The translations under genes were made by a program, and so were the position numbers. From NCBI RefSeq assembly GCF_016055185.1, contig NZ_JAECVR010000003.1:163964-227963 (forward strand): a stretch of 64,000 nucleotides of DNA, written 5' to 3'. The stretch is from Paenactinomyces guangxiensis (GTDB lineage: Bacteria > Bacillota > Bacilli > Thermoactinomycetales > Thermoactinomycetaceae). The number at the start of each line of letters is the position of its first letter. Positions within the stretch are counted from its first letter, which is position 1. The notes beneath the pieces are model-generated. The model saw nothing but the letters and a program-made list of their open reading frames with translations. It was not told the origin of the DNA and ran no database searches. This document shows positions 53,201-62,425 of this stretch, one piece after another.

Positions 53201-54189
53201 GAATACGGCCAGTTCTCCACTAATCGACGCACAACCATGATCTGATGGGGCCACGGTTCAACCGGTGCCGTTTCCAACCCAACATAACGCCCACCCGGCA
53301 TTTTGGGTGCATCCCGTAACACGGCGAACTTCAGCCGCTCAAGCGCGGAAGGAATTCCATCCGGCTGAACCTTTTCCGCTTTTGTCGAGGGCTCGGGAAT
53401 CTGGCTGGTTCCGTCGGTTTCCAGCGGCCTTTTCACGTCTTGAGCAAACCGAACCAGCCGGCGTCGAACCGCTTCCGGAAGAGTCAGCACGCGTATATGA
53501 CGAACTTTCCCTTCCCAGAGAGTTTCAAATGATTCAGCCGCTTCATCGACTCTTTTCCGATCCGTTTCTCCCCACCAGTCACAATGGATATCAATATTCT
53601 CCGCATTCAGATGTAGTGCGGTTTTGGACTCATTGAGCGATCCGGCTCCATACATCCGGTTCCCATATTCGTCGGTAAACACAAACCACTTCTCGTGAAC
53701 ATAACCATCTTCCATCGAATCAAAGGAAATCGGCTCTCCGGTATCTTTGTGCAGCCGAAAAGCCACCCGAACTTCCAGATATCCTTTCTCCACCATCCAG
53801 GCCAACAATGTCACACCGTTACGAACACCTTCCGGCCAAGAGTCCGCCTGTTCCAATTCTTCAGTCAGCTTTTCCGAAAGTCTTTTTGCATCTCCTTGTA
53901 AGATCGCTTTTACATCGTTCGGTTCCAGATTAGCACCAACGATCAGGCGCATTTTTCCACCTCGATTGGCAAAGGCGGAAAATCCTTGGGAAGCTGCTGC
54001 CAGAGAAGTGGACCGGAAATACCCGGCCACGCGGTCATAGCGAACCGCGCGGTTGAGTGCCGGAATGTAAAAGTCATGTAACATATTGACTGGCCTGTCT
54101 CCGATCATGGTGGAGGAGGTCTTGTAAGAGAGAAGCCACTCGCGTGATCTCAGTCCTTGGTTGTTCCTACTCTCTCTTATCTCGGTCAT
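50263..54189 (-). CDS. PLD-domain SNF2/DEAD-like helicase (anti-phage-type)
   Basis: 1308 residues. Residues 35-230 form a phospholipase-D-like nuclease domain with one HKD-type motif: H165-x-K167, then GAGSLNES (181-188). Helicase core: Walker A LCDEVGLGKTIEAG (333-346), DEAH box VLVDEAHMA (441-449), and the C-terminal lobe with CTDAAAEGLNLQTADLLINY and QRIGRIDRIGQ. A long charged C-terminal part follows. The combination matches PLD-like anti-phage helicases that accompany DUF499/DUF1156 genes. It may translocate on and cut foreign DNA. AGGAGG precedes the ATG; it is the last gene of the four-gene operon, 35 bases after the methylase. Confidence 0.88.
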   Translation of the reverse strand: MTEIRESRNNQGLRSREWLLSYKTSSTMIGDRPVNMLHDFYIPALNRAVRYDRVAGYFRSTSLAAASQGFSAFANRGGKMRLIVGANLEPNDVKAILQGDAKRLSEKLTEELEQADSWPEGVRNGVTLLAWMVEKGYLEVRVAFRLHKDTGEPISFDSMEDGYVHEKWFVFTDEYGNRMYGAGSLNESKTALHLNAENIDIHCDWWGETDRKRVDEAAESFETLWEGKVRHIRVLTLPEAVRRRLVRFAQDVKRPLETDGTSQIPEPSTKAEKVQPDGIPSALERLKFAVLRDAPKMPGGRYVGLETAPVEPWPHQIMVVRRLVENWPYSYLLCDEVGLGKTIEAGLAIRCLHLAGWAKRILIAAPASLTTQWQRQLASKLLLSFGRVMTPGIRHHYILPVEEDFTSGSFYEPNLVIVSTGLMSRRERIEQLEMAEEFDIVLVDEAHMARRKNPSKGAEAHPQFGHLYTTIRDHLGERTRSLWLATATPMQIHPVEVSDLIALTNRVGAFQYDPTLTMKYYEILGRLLQGVEIGSTDWDFLRQSILGIQRQDHKYWEFLSDVVISGRIRSDARQWLEFSRIPRGTRNQQLMSRIIFSASPLSRVMLRHTRQLLEIYRENGELQQTLAKRQIRDLPQIRFNALERKIYDQLEEYCKGLVEQVGSREENKQMISFLLSFLRLRFASSLYAFQKTIERRLKRVEETLRHQYKSNGEEYDESGTEDLVFDDEDEEDLGITGKLLKNRTPADLRWEQERLKKMLEDMEELHGQSSKMLFLLRELDNRRDRYTRRIRQTVIFTRFYDTLVDIVQRLQRADAEMRIGTYSGQGAGYYNSQAQKWVITEREEVKERFLRVEIDVLVCTDAAAEGLNLQTADLLINYDLGWNPMKIEQRIGRIDRIGQKHEVVQVLNLCYVDSVESIVYGRLLQRLKDANLIVGTQQLSLLPVDLQDFQELAQGTLTPEELESRVRERIEEQRKHLAYMEINPKDLYEIYKNMNGFHQRWQAPINLQSIWSTLTESRYLQELGCKILDENNLIFEINNVDGVPDGAVLTVSRELYETGLPDGKTRVHFASYGDPYFDAILRKTEEIELPGCVRRISVAIPDLHHAEIVGYAVLCTREDGSREVRFIKKWNDFTEIRLAEGETLSESEIEPLRRQLYLQAVEEFGFAAAVKRIEEENLRAAMIQEMMNFLTGHHLLEERAKIAGSKVRFGSVLRDVVALVEERKEGIHIADMPGDVLRQVKDEVLFPFNVPKSSNKVTVLVPPLFCLTSVDSIKRMVDRMKRQEKDIKLKSIITSLKREAKNRIDSIV

Positions 54190-54224
54190 GATGTTCCTCC
54201 TATCTATGATCCGCCGGTGATTCT

Positions 54225-57200
54225 TTATCTCAAGCCAAACAGGATAGCTTCTCCTTCCCGCCGAAGCTCTTCCTCTGTCATCTCCGCTGTCCAGACGGCC
54301 AAAAGGTCCAACACGGTCTGCCCTTTCTCCTTCGCATGTTGTGCCAAGTATGCACGAGCGACTGGAACATCACCTTCCCGATAGGCAAGAATCAGGCCAT
54401 GCAGCAGATCCCACTCTGTCTGGGGATTGCCCAAACGCTTCGGATGACGCTCTTCCGGTTTTACCAATCGCAATTTGGAACCTTTGCGTACCAATGGCGC
54501 ATGGAAGCCTCTATCTTCCGCATCTGTACCACGGATGCTGCGGCCCCTGCTGGCGTCGTTGATTCCAACCATCCGATTCTGAACACTGTATCCTGCCGGA
54601 CGCATCTCCAGCGCGATGTTCAACGAGCGTGACAAGTTCAATGCCTCGTCATAAGGGAATTCATTAAGCCCAAAAATGCCGTAGAGCGTTAACGACATCG
54701 CCACTTCCGGGTTCAGGTCTTCTACCTTGAGACGCCCGCGCGTCAGGCGGCTAATCTGGTGCTCTGCCACGACGGCACTGGCCTCGTTCATTGCCCGGAT
54801 CGGGGTGACAAGTTCATCTCCGTCCAATACCGGCCAATGCTCTGACAGCACCTGCAGCGCCCGTCCGTAACACGCCACCATCTCATCCACGGGATTGAGC
54901 TTCAGCGGCTCAAACTCTTTCAGTCCTTCGCGAACAGCCGTACGAATGCGCTGCGCCACACCGGTGCCGCCAAATCCGGTCCAGGTCGCCGGCATTTGGT
55001 TGTCCTGCTCCCTTTTGCGACAGGTGAGGAAAATAGAGCTGGCGGCAGCGGCCATCCCTTTTTGGTGCGTGGACTCACCTGCTTCTGATTCCACCGGCAT
55101 CGACGAGGTAATTGTCCACCCCTGTTCAATCAAGGAACGTGTCAACGCTTCCCACGCCTCTTGTGTTTTATGGGTGAACATGATCGTCAAGATGCCCTCA
55201 TCTTTCAGTACACGGCGACACTCGGCGAAGATTTCCCCCATCAGTTCTTCATAACGTTGAGCGGCATTTGCATTGGAACCATCCCGGGCCGGATTGGCCA
55301 CGGCTTCATCCGTTTTGTTGGTCAGCCGTCGCTCGAATAAATCAGGGTAAAGGTCCGATAAAGTCCGCTTCTGCCAGACATAGAAATAGTCGGACATCTC
55401 GGCATACTGGACATTGTTGTAATAAGGAGGATCCACACAGATCAAATCTACGGAACGAGCTGGCACTCCGGTATGTGCCGCCGTACCATAGAGAATCGTA
55501 ACAGGCGGGGGCGCTCCTTGTAATTTCTCATGAAGCGGAGACACCAGTTCCGCTATTCCCTGATAAGCATCTAAAACCTGTGATAAAGCCCAAGCCGGAC
55601 CAGAATAAGGTCCTGTATAGATCATCTCCCCAAAGGTCCACTTAAGGGAATAGTCATGACGGCCAAATGTATTAACCAATACACCACGTCCGTAATGCCA
55701 ACGCGTCTGTTTACTGTTGTAATCCACCAATTTATCAATCACAAATTGCAGATAGGTGACAACCACCTTGCCTCTCTCCTGACCCAGTTCTTCGATTATC
55801 TGTGGCTTAAGACGGTTCAATTCCTCAACCAAAGTCAGTTGCCCCAACAGCTGCCGTGGCGTAAACATATCGCACCAACGATTCATTCCATAGTTTATTG
55901 GACGCATATCATTTCCTTGTGGAAACCTTTCGGTCGGAATCAATCCCTCCTGATCCCATTCATCCCAGCGTTGTTTCAGTTGAAACTCGGCTTCTTCCAA
56001 AGCCTTCAGATCCTGCTCATTGGGTGCACGGAAGAACGTGATTTTCTCTGTCTTGATTTCCCCAGCTTTTGCACCGCTTTTATACCGTTGGGGTTGTCCG
56101 TCCTTGTCCAGTTTAGGCTGATAGCGTACTGCCACGACACAGTACAGCCGATCCTTCCATGTTCCACGCGGAGACTCCCCACGTGCCTGTGCTTTGATTT
56201 CTTCCGATGGAATTGCCTGGCGGCAGTGAATGCAAAGCCCAACTCCTTTGTTTACGGTAGCAAAATCAGGATTCTCTCCATTCGGACCTTTCTTTCCTTG
56301 GAGACGGTAAGGTTCAAATTTTACTGTCCCCCCTTTTTTCTTGCCATCCGTAACAATACGAACTGTCCATTTCTCTCCCTCTTTGGATAGCCAAGAGGTA
56401 TTTAGGAGAGGAGCTTCTCCTTCACAATGTGGACAGGTGACTTGGCGTGCAAATAAATAGGTGGTCGTCTCTTCCAGATCATATTGTGATACAAGTTCAG
56501 GAAATTGCGTCAAATGAGCTCTCAAAAACATTCGTTCGGTTTCTGGCAAAGGAAATACACGCGGGAATACCTCATTCAACCGATTATCCAAAGCTGAAAT
56601 CAGTTTTTGACCCCAATTTTCAATTTCCATTTTGAGATTTTTCCCGAAGCGAGCAGGATAATCCAACGTAGCGTATTGGATAACCGTTGCAACAGGATTC
56701 AAATCATTAGCAATTGCCCGGTATCCAAGCCTTAACGCTTCAAAGGGAATAGAACCGCCTCCCGCAGTAGGATCCATTACAGTAATATTTGAATCGCCCC
56801 ACTCAGGTTGACGGGTATATGCCCTCGAATATCCATACATATTAGGAACACGGACTCCAATATTTTTAGCAATCTCCATCAACTCTTTGAACCAGGCCGG
56901 GTCCGCTGCTACTCTTTTAACTCTCAGCCTGGTACCCTCTACCGGAAAGGGTTCCGGGAGCGGTTGACTCAGAGTTTGCCATTTTTGAATTGCAGAGTAA
57001 TCCTGCACATGAGGGAACTGATCTACAATCTGAGCGATCAATTTCCTATGTTCAGCCCTTGTCGCTTTTTCTCGCTGAAGTGCTCGATAAACAACCGCAT
57101 CTAAATCCAATGTTTCTTGACCAAATTCATCTCTCGCTACACGTTCTATTAATTTATCATCAAGTATCCACGGCACACCATTCACGATCGCTTGCACCTT

Positions 57201-57440
57201 TTCTATCCCAAGTTGGCGCAGGAACCAGTCCGGATTTGTTCCGGCCGGCAACAGTGATCCCAAGATTGCCGCCCGACTGGGAGTCAAAGGCCGTCTTGCC
57301 CACCAGACATGAAGAAAATAGAGTGGCGGAAGCGCCGAACTAGCTCCTCTCTCTCGCTGAGTCTCCGCCCCCACCTGGTGACAGGGAAAACCCGCTTCAA
57401 TGAATCGGACTTCCGCTCTTGTTTGGTTCTGAGTTGTCAT
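54225..57440 (-). CDS. DUF1156 domain DNA methyltransferase (N6-adenine or N4-cytosine type)
   Basis: 1071 residues. DUF1156 at the N-terminus (RFIEAGFPC, then SALPPLYFLHVWWARRPLTP), motif I VMDPTAGGGSIPFEAL (222-237), two zinc-ribbon pairs CPHC and CIHC in the middle, and motif IV CVDPPYYNN near residue 670, with the PPY signature of amino-methylases. Such proteins modify host DNA to mark self, or act as part of the defence machine. The ATG at 57440 follows GGGAGAGGAG; an upstream ATG at 57455 contains this site. Four-gene operon with DUF499. Confidence 0.9.
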   Translation of the reverse strand: MTTQNQTRAEVRFIEAGFPCHQVGAETQRERGASSALPPLYFLHVWWARRPLTPSRAAILGSLLPAGTNPDWFLRQLGIEKVQAIVNGVPWILDDKLIERVARDEFGQETLDLDAVVYRALQREKATRAEHRKLIAQIVDQFPHVQDYSAIQKWQTLSQPLPEPFPVEGTRLRVKRVAADPAWFKELMEIAKNIGVRVPNMYGYSRAYTRQPEWGDSNITVMDPTAGGGSIPFEALRLGYRAIANDLNPVATVIQYATLDYPARFGKNLKMEIENWGQKLISALDNRLNEVFPRVFPLPETERMFLRAHLTQFPELVSQYDLEETTTYLFARQVTCPHCEGEAPLLNTSWLSKEGEKWTVRIVTDGKKKGGTVKFEPYRLQGKKGPNGENPDFATVNKGVGLCIHCRQAIPSEEIKAQARGESPRGTWKDRLYCVVAVRYQPKLDKDGQPQRYKSGAKAGEIKTEKITFFRAPNEQDLKALEEAEFQLKQRWDEWDQEGLIPTERFPQGNDMRPINYGMNRWCDMFTPRQLLGQLTLVEELNRLKPQIIEELGQERGKVVVTYLQFVIDKLVDYNSKQTRWHYGRGVLVNTFGRHDYSLKWTFGEMIYTGPYSGPAWALSQVLDAYQGIAELVSPLHEKLQGAPPPVTILYGTAAHTGVPARSVDLICVDPPYYNNVQYAEMSDYFYVWQKRTLSDLYPDLFERRLTNKTDEAVANPARDGSNANAAQRYEELMGEIFAECRRVLKDEGILTIMFTHKTQEAWEALTRSLIEQGWTITSSMPVESEAGESTHQKGMAAAASSIFLTCRKREQDNQMPATWTGFGGTGVAQRIRTAVREGLKEFEPLKLNPVDEMVACYGRALQVLSEHWPVLDGDELVTPIRAMNEASAVVAEHQISRLTRGRLKVEDLNPEVAMSLTLYGIFGLNEFPYDEALNLSRSLNIALEMRPAGYSVQNRMVGINDASRGRSIRGTDAEDRGFHAPLVRKGSKLRLVKPEERHPKRLGNPQTEWDLLHGLILAYREGDVPVARAYLAQHAKEKGQTVLDLLAVWTAEMTEEELRREGEAILFGLR

Positions 57441-57459
57441 TTTCTCCTCTCCCATTTCT

Positions 57460-58071
57460 CTATTTACGTAGCTTAGTCAACATGTGCTGAATCTCTTCGT
57501 CTCCCGGCTGTCCGCCCAGCATGATTCTCATACCGGCCAGTGCCCAGCGGCTGGCGGCCTCACCGTACTGAGTTGCACGAGTAAACCAGTAGACCGCCTC
57601 TTCCCTGCTGAATCGCTCCACTCGCCAGGCCATCAGTTCAACGCGGTCCAGGTCGGCGACCCTCTCCTGCAATTTGAAAATGAGCGCCAGCTTGGCTCCA
57701 GATTCTTCATCCAGAGGCAAGTTGCCGCGGTATTGAATTCGGTCTTTGTTAAAAAATCGCTGAAGTTCCAAGGGAATTCCTGCAACATCATTTACCCTGC
57801 TGAGAATCTTTCTGAGAGCTGGCAAACAGCGGCGCAGGGGCTGACCATACAGCAGCCCCTGGTCTTTAAGCATCGATTTGCCTTCAGCCTGTTCACCCCC
57901 ATAAGGACTGTCACCTGTGTAAATCCGTTTCTTAATAACCAAAACAGGAGCTGGTTTGTCCTTGTACTCCGTCAGTCGGAGAACCCAAGGAGCATGATCC
58001 AACTCCGGGAGGATACGGTGCTGAAAGTCCCGTTCCAGTTCCCAGTCCTGTGCAGTGATTTGATTGACCAT
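57460..58071 (-). CDS. Small conserved component of the DUF499/DUF1156 operon (203 aa)
   Basis: 203 residues, mixed alpha/beta, no known catalytic motif. Visible parts are ILPELDHAPWVLRLTEYKDK at the start and helical DRVELMAWRVERFSREEAVY, then FTRATQYGEAASRWALAGM near the end. It lies between DUF499 (14 bases) and DUF1156 (19 bases to its start). Comparable operons often carry a small accessory gene at this position, for example a DUF3780 or similar protein; I cannot assign this one to a named family. It is the least described part of the system. Confidence 0.7.
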   Translation of the reverse strand: MVNQITAQDWELERDFQHRILPELDHAPWVLRLTEYKDKPAPVLVIKKRIYTGDSPYGGEQAEGKSMLKDQGLLYGQPLRRCLPALRKILSRVNDVAGIPLELQRFFNKDRIQYRGNLPLDEESGAKLALIFKLQERVADLDRVELMAWRVERFSREEAVYWFTRATQYGEAASRWALAGMRIMLGGQPGDEEIQHMLTKLRK

Positions 58072-58085
58072 AACGACTACCTCAC

Positions 58086-61000
58086 CTACTTTTTATTCAA
58101 CTCCTTCACAAAGGGGCAATCTTCGGCCGGATCCGCGATATCGAGTTCAACCTCTGCTTGCTCCCCATTTTTAACAATTCCATCAAGTACTTCAAACCAT
58201 TCTCCCAGTGACTTAATGGTTTGCGGGGATGCATCCTCCAACTGAATTCTCAACGCTCCACCCGCTGGCATCCTGAAATACAGATCCAGAAAATCGATCT
58301 TTGTTTTGCCGCCTTTGTTATAGAGACTACCCATCCGTCGAAGAAGAGGCAATACTTTTTCGAGAGCTTCATTCCCTTGAATATGGATGCGGTTGGATCG
58401 ATCATCATCAATCCAGCCGTTTTCCTTTGCCTTGGCTTTGGTGACCAAAACATCATGGGACAGCGGGACATATTGAAATGCTTTTGAACCCGAGATCAGG
58501 TCGGGCTTATTCCAAGTATCCCCCTTATTCTGGCAGGCATAGAGCTTAGAAGCTTTTAATAAGGAAACAACGGTGTCATCCAGCTCTTTGCGCGTCACTT
58601 CTCCTACGTTTTGCTGAACGATCTCTTCAATCTGCTGAACACTTACGCTTCCTTCCTTATTTACTACTTCATAAATATGTTGCTTCAACACCTCCGGATC
58701 AACCTTCCGCTCATCAAACCACCCCCGCCGTTTAGCGCCTTGAAGAGTGATGAGCGCATATGAGGCCGACATCAGGTTTACACCCATTGGTACATCATTT
58801 TTCTCGTGATAAAATTCGTCTGGTCGTGATTGATCAGGAGAGTCCATACGAAATACACACCAGACTCCTTTTTGTACTCCACCGCGAATCAGTTGTTCCA
58901 AAATCCCCTCATTGGCGAGCACTGGCCAACTGCGGATACAAGCAAAAGAATGTTTTAGCTCTTCCACAGTGACTGTGTCCCCACGTTCAAAAAACAATTT
59001 GCTGAGGTTGATAAGGTCGGACCGGTTGTTGTTTTGCTCGGTAAGTAACTCTCCGGCTTCGATGAGTGCCGCCCGAATCAGTTCGATGAAGGAAGCCCCG
59101 CTTTCCCCGCCGGTTGTTTTGAATTCCTTACGGACAATATGCCCGGCTGTAGACGGATAATACAGGCTGGTATAGATGTCCGAAACAGCGGTCATGAGCG
59201 CATGCTCCCGCTCTGCCTTCCGGTTGCTGAAGCCACTCTCTTCCAACCGCTTCGGATTAACTCCGAAGTTTTGCGGCTTCTTTGTCAGATCCTGCATCGC
59301 CAGAACTTGCCGGGCAATGGCCTCCAATCGGTGACGAACATCCTGCGACTTGGCTCCCTGTCCCGGCAACAATTCCAGACTGGGGTTGGTCTCCCCGATC
59401 TTGACCGTTTCAGGAACTAGCAAGAAGATCAGATTTTGTTGCATACGCGGTTGGTTTGATCCCTTCATCGTCACCATGGCTTCAATATCGATCGTTTCCA
59501 CTGTGGGCGACACAATTCCAAGAATCGGCTTTCCTTTTTCATCCGGCAGATGGTCCGGTTGGGAAACGTCATGTTCGACATGGAACAATCCGCTTTTGTC
59601 AGCCTTGATAATCCTCCGTGCCATATCTTCAAGCAAGCCTTTCACTTGCGAATGAGTCACTCCATTACGAATGCGCGCCAAGATGCTGTTAATCGTAGGT
59701 TCGTCGCTGGCGTAGTATTTTCCTTGTTCAAAGCGGAGATAGTAGGCACTTTCGGTGATCTCCTCCAAGGCGGTGCGGACCTGGGGCGGCGTCATGCCGG
59801 GGAACGAGACACTGAACAATGCCTCCGATTCCGTAATCCCAAAAATCTTGGACGAAATCCCTTCATCCCTGCCCACTAGGCTATGCAGAAATACGGTTTT
59901 CCAAGTGTACTCGAACAGCGGATGCCCCTCTGGATGAGGATTATTCCGATCTGCTCGCTCTGCGTTGCTGAGTCCTCCGTCCAACGATTCGGTGTCCACG
60001 CTGCCAATATCGGCATTAAGCACTAGTAAAAGATCGGAACTCCCCGTCCGCCCAAGAACCTCATTAACAACCCGTTCGGTCCGGAGGTCCAGATGACAGG
60101 TATGAATCATGGGAACATCAATCTGCTTTTTCCACAAACTCCGTACGACGAGAGACAAAACGCGAAGCACTCCCCGCGTTCCTTGGAAGTTTTCGGCCTC
60201 GGCCAATTTTCTGTTCAGAAAATCTACTAAAGTGGGATGGAACGGGTAATTGGCCAACATTCGATCGCGGAATCGCTCACTGGCGGCCTCATCCGGAAGC
60301 AGATTACTGTTTCGGCGATACATCTCCATATACTCTTCTGCAGTTTCTCTTGCTGCCGATCGATTTACGGAGACAAACAGCCGTTTCGCCAAAACGGAAG
60401 AAATTTCGGTTGCCTGCACAGGTGTTACCTGAACCGCATCCCGAGCCACCACGCTGGTGATATCCTTGATTGCCTTTTCGCTGATTCCCACCGCATCATC
60501 TTCGGTGATTTCTTCTCCGCGAACAGCTGTGATCAATTCGGCTAAACGTTCGGTTTGTTTGGCAAATGCGTCCGTCGAACTGGCAAGTGTCAAAACAATG
60601 GCGATCCCTGGGTGATTTCGGACATAACCATGCAGTGTCATTAAAAATGCTGCCAATTGGCTCGCACCATCCGGACGTGCAGCTTCCAGACGCGCGGCAT
60701 ATTGAGCCAACTCATCCAGCATGAGAAGAACTTTTCTTCCGCCAAATACCTTATCAAAATAGGTGCGGCCTGGCGCGGCATAAGAAGCGGCCTCTTCTTC
60801 TACTTCTTTGTAAAGAGACTCACCACCGATTTGATATGCGATCTCCCCCCAGAGTGTATAAGGAATGAGATCTTTTCCTTTTGACTTATGTACCGGGATT
60901 TCATCCCCTGCAACACCAACGACGGATACGGAACCCGGTTCGGGCAGAAGATTCGGATTGAGAATCTCTCCAATCTGTTCTCCCAATTTCTTGCCCTGAT

Positions 61001-61316
61001 AAGCAATGTGAGTACAAGCGATCAAGGTATGGGTTTTTCCCCCACCAAATGCCGTTTCCAGACGGTGAATAGCTGGAATGGTCATATCCCCTGAAATCCG
61101 GCTGAAAACTTCCGTTAAGGTGGTTTTCAGCCCCTGCGTGGGATAGGTTGCTTCCTCAAAAAACTGTTGTGCATTGGTATAAATATTGTCAATGGAGCTA
61201 CGTCCTGTTCTGTAGAAGTCAATAATAGGACTAAGTGAGGCAGTAAATACTTCTGGATTAAATGTTCCCGCTAGGATCTCTGAGCGCGGTTGACATGTCT
61301 GTAAAACGGAAATCAT
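58086..61316 (-). CDS. DUF499 AAA+ ATPase (anti-phage-type)
   Basis: 1076 residues. Walker A is AFGGGKTHTLIA (89-100), Walker B is VLLMLDELAQYAARL (196-210); sensor-type VLTLASSTD follows. DUF499 proteins are large ATPases found in defence islands with a DUF1156 methylase and a helicase; they probably act as DNA-dependent motors. The C-terminal 400 residues include winged-helix-like modules. AAGGGGGCG precedes the ATG and a promoter-like element lies upstream, so this is the first gene of the operon. Confidence 0.9.
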   Translation of the reverse strand: MISVLQTCQPRSEILAGTFNPEVFTASLSPIIDFYRTGRSSIDNIYTNAQQFFEEATYPTQGLKTTLTEVFSRISGDMTIPAIHRLETAFGGGKTHTLIACTHIAYQGKKLGEQIGEILNPNLLPEPGSVSVVGVAGDEIPVHKSKGKDLIPYTLWGEIAYQIGGESLYKEVEEEAASYAAPGRTYFDKVFGGRKVLLMLDELAQYAARLEAARPDGASQLAAFLMTLHGYVRNHPGIAIVLTLASSTDAFAKQTERLAELITAVRGEEITEDDAVGISEKAIKDITSVVARDAVQVTPVQATEISSVLAKRLFVSVNRSAARETAEEYMEMYRRNSNLLPDEAASERFRDRMLANYPFHPTLVDFLNRKLAEAENFQGTRGVLRVLSLVVRSLWKKQIDVPMIHTCHLDLRTERVVNEVLGRTGSSDLLLVLNADIGSVDTESLDGGLSNAERADRNNPHPEGHPLFEYTWKTVFLHSLVGRDEGISSKIFGITESEALFSVSFPGMTPPQVRTALEEITESAYYLRFEQGKYYASDEPTINSILARIRNGVTHSQVKGLLEDMARRIIKADKSGLFHVEHDVSQPDHLPDEKGKPILGIVSPTVETIDIEAMVTMKGSNQPRMQQNLIFLLVPETVKIGETNPSLELLPGQGAKSQDVRHRLEAIARQVLAMQDLTKKPQNFGVNPKRLEESGFSNRKAEREHALMTAVSDIYTSLYYPSTAGHIVRKEFKTTGGESGASFIELIRAALIEAGELLTEQNNNRSDLINLSKLFFERGDTVTVEELKHSFACIRSWPVLANEGILEQLIRGGVQKGVWCVFRMDSPDQSRPDEFYHEKNDVPMGVNLMSASYALITLQGAKRRGWFDERKVDPEVLKQHIYEVVNKEGSVSVQQIEEIVQQNVGEVTRKELDDTVVSLLKASKLYACQNKGDTWNKPDLISGSKAFQYVPLSHDVLVTKAKAKENGWIDDDRSNRIHIQGNEALEKVLPLLRRMGSLYNKGGKTKIDFLDLYFRMPAGGALRIQLEDASPQTIKSLGEWFEVLDGIVKNGEQAEVELDIADPAEDCPFVKELNKK

Positions 61317-61336
61317 AATATACGCCCCCTTGTTTA

Positions 61337-61365
61337 TATGTATTTAAAATATGACTACTGTTCAA
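61337..61365 (-). promoter_or_regulatory. Putative sigma-A promoter of the DUF499 operon
   Basis: On the minus strand TTGAAC (61365-61360), 17-base spacer, TACATA (61342-61337), 21 bases before the DUF499 start. From 61366 to 61903 no gene is convincing. Confidence 0.5.
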
Positions 61366-61903
61366 TCGAAACCCATAAAGCATTTCAAGAAACTTGTATA
61401 AAAATATGTATCCAACCTTGGATAAATAGAGTTATTCGTAAAGGAGCTGTATTTTTTGGTATCATAAATAACGTTCAATATAGATCTAAACTTTTTCCTT
61501 ACATACATCTTTCCTCCAGTTTTTTAATTCCGGTCTACTATTGATAAAATTCTCTTCTATCTCAGTTAGGATAATGTTATGAAATGCTACAACCTCTCTA
61601 TATACTAGTTCACTCGCTAACGTATAGTTTATCATCCTTAGTCAAGTTGCTACACCTCAAAAGTTCTTCTAAGCAAAGGTTAGTTTGTTTTAGTTCAGCC
61701 ACCCTTGGAATCTATACAATATCACCAAAACTTGTGCAGCCTAGCACTACTACATTTAATTCTTTTGAAAAACTTCTATTATATTTTGGTAGACTTCGCA
61801 TTTCGTACCCCCTATTAAGCTATATAGATTGATTAATCACAGATCTAGTATTAAGTCCCTCCAAATATATACTTTTTCCATATCTCTTGTCCCAAAACCA
61901 AAC

Positions 61904-62310
61904 TCACAACGAAAAATAATACTTCTTAATCATCTCCGGCCATCACCCGCAACGCTCTTTCAAAAACTCCTCATAATCCTCTAATTCCATCGTAAAAATA
62001 GACTCCGGAATACAATTCATCTTCAAATTTTTCTGCAAAGCCTCCATCACATTAATCCCGCCATATTTTACGCTTCCCCGTTAAATTGGGCAGTGTGAAA
62101 ATACGCATGGGGTGCCTTGTCTCCGATCCTTTATGTTGATCTCCGACTGCATGTATACGTAGTTGGCGATTTGGTTGTATTTTCTTTTGGACAGCCCGTT
62201 CTTTTTCAAGTAGTTTTTAGAGAATACATGGTGGATATCACATTTGTGGGCAATCAGGTCGGCAATTGTGATGTCGGTGGACAGGAAGCCTTTGTCTCCC
62301 TGTTTGACTT
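61904..62310 (-). pseudogene. C-terminal remnant of a DUF262/GmrSD-like gene
   Basis: First part (62310 to 62093): KGFLSTDITIADLIAHKCDI, HHVFSKNYLKKNGLSKRKYN and QIANYVYMQSEIN, the DUF1524-like HNH core. Second part (62080 to 61904), after a frame break: YGGINVMEALQKNLKMNCIP, then MELEDYEEFLKERC, stop, and IKKYYFSL. The order equals the end of DUF262 restriction proteins. The N-terminal half is missing. The gene was lost beside the complete four-gene system. Confidence 0.7.
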
Positions 62311-62425
62311 ATGCCGCCAAAAACACGTGAAAGTATGGGCTGTTTGTGCTTGAGGTGCCCCCAGTAGTGAAATCCGTCTTTATCTTAACGTTCTCCCATA
62401 ATCTTGCAAAAACATGATATTGACA

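Noticed and set aside
55656..56390. 244-codon plus-strand frame
   Set aside because: It is antisense to the DUF1156 methylase, whose motifs I and IV and zinc pairs are on the minus strand.
50263..61316. Assignment of the operon as DISARM
   Set aside because: DISARM needs a DrmB (DUF1998) and DrmA, which are absent; DUF499 and a PLD domain fused to the helicase point to a different set.
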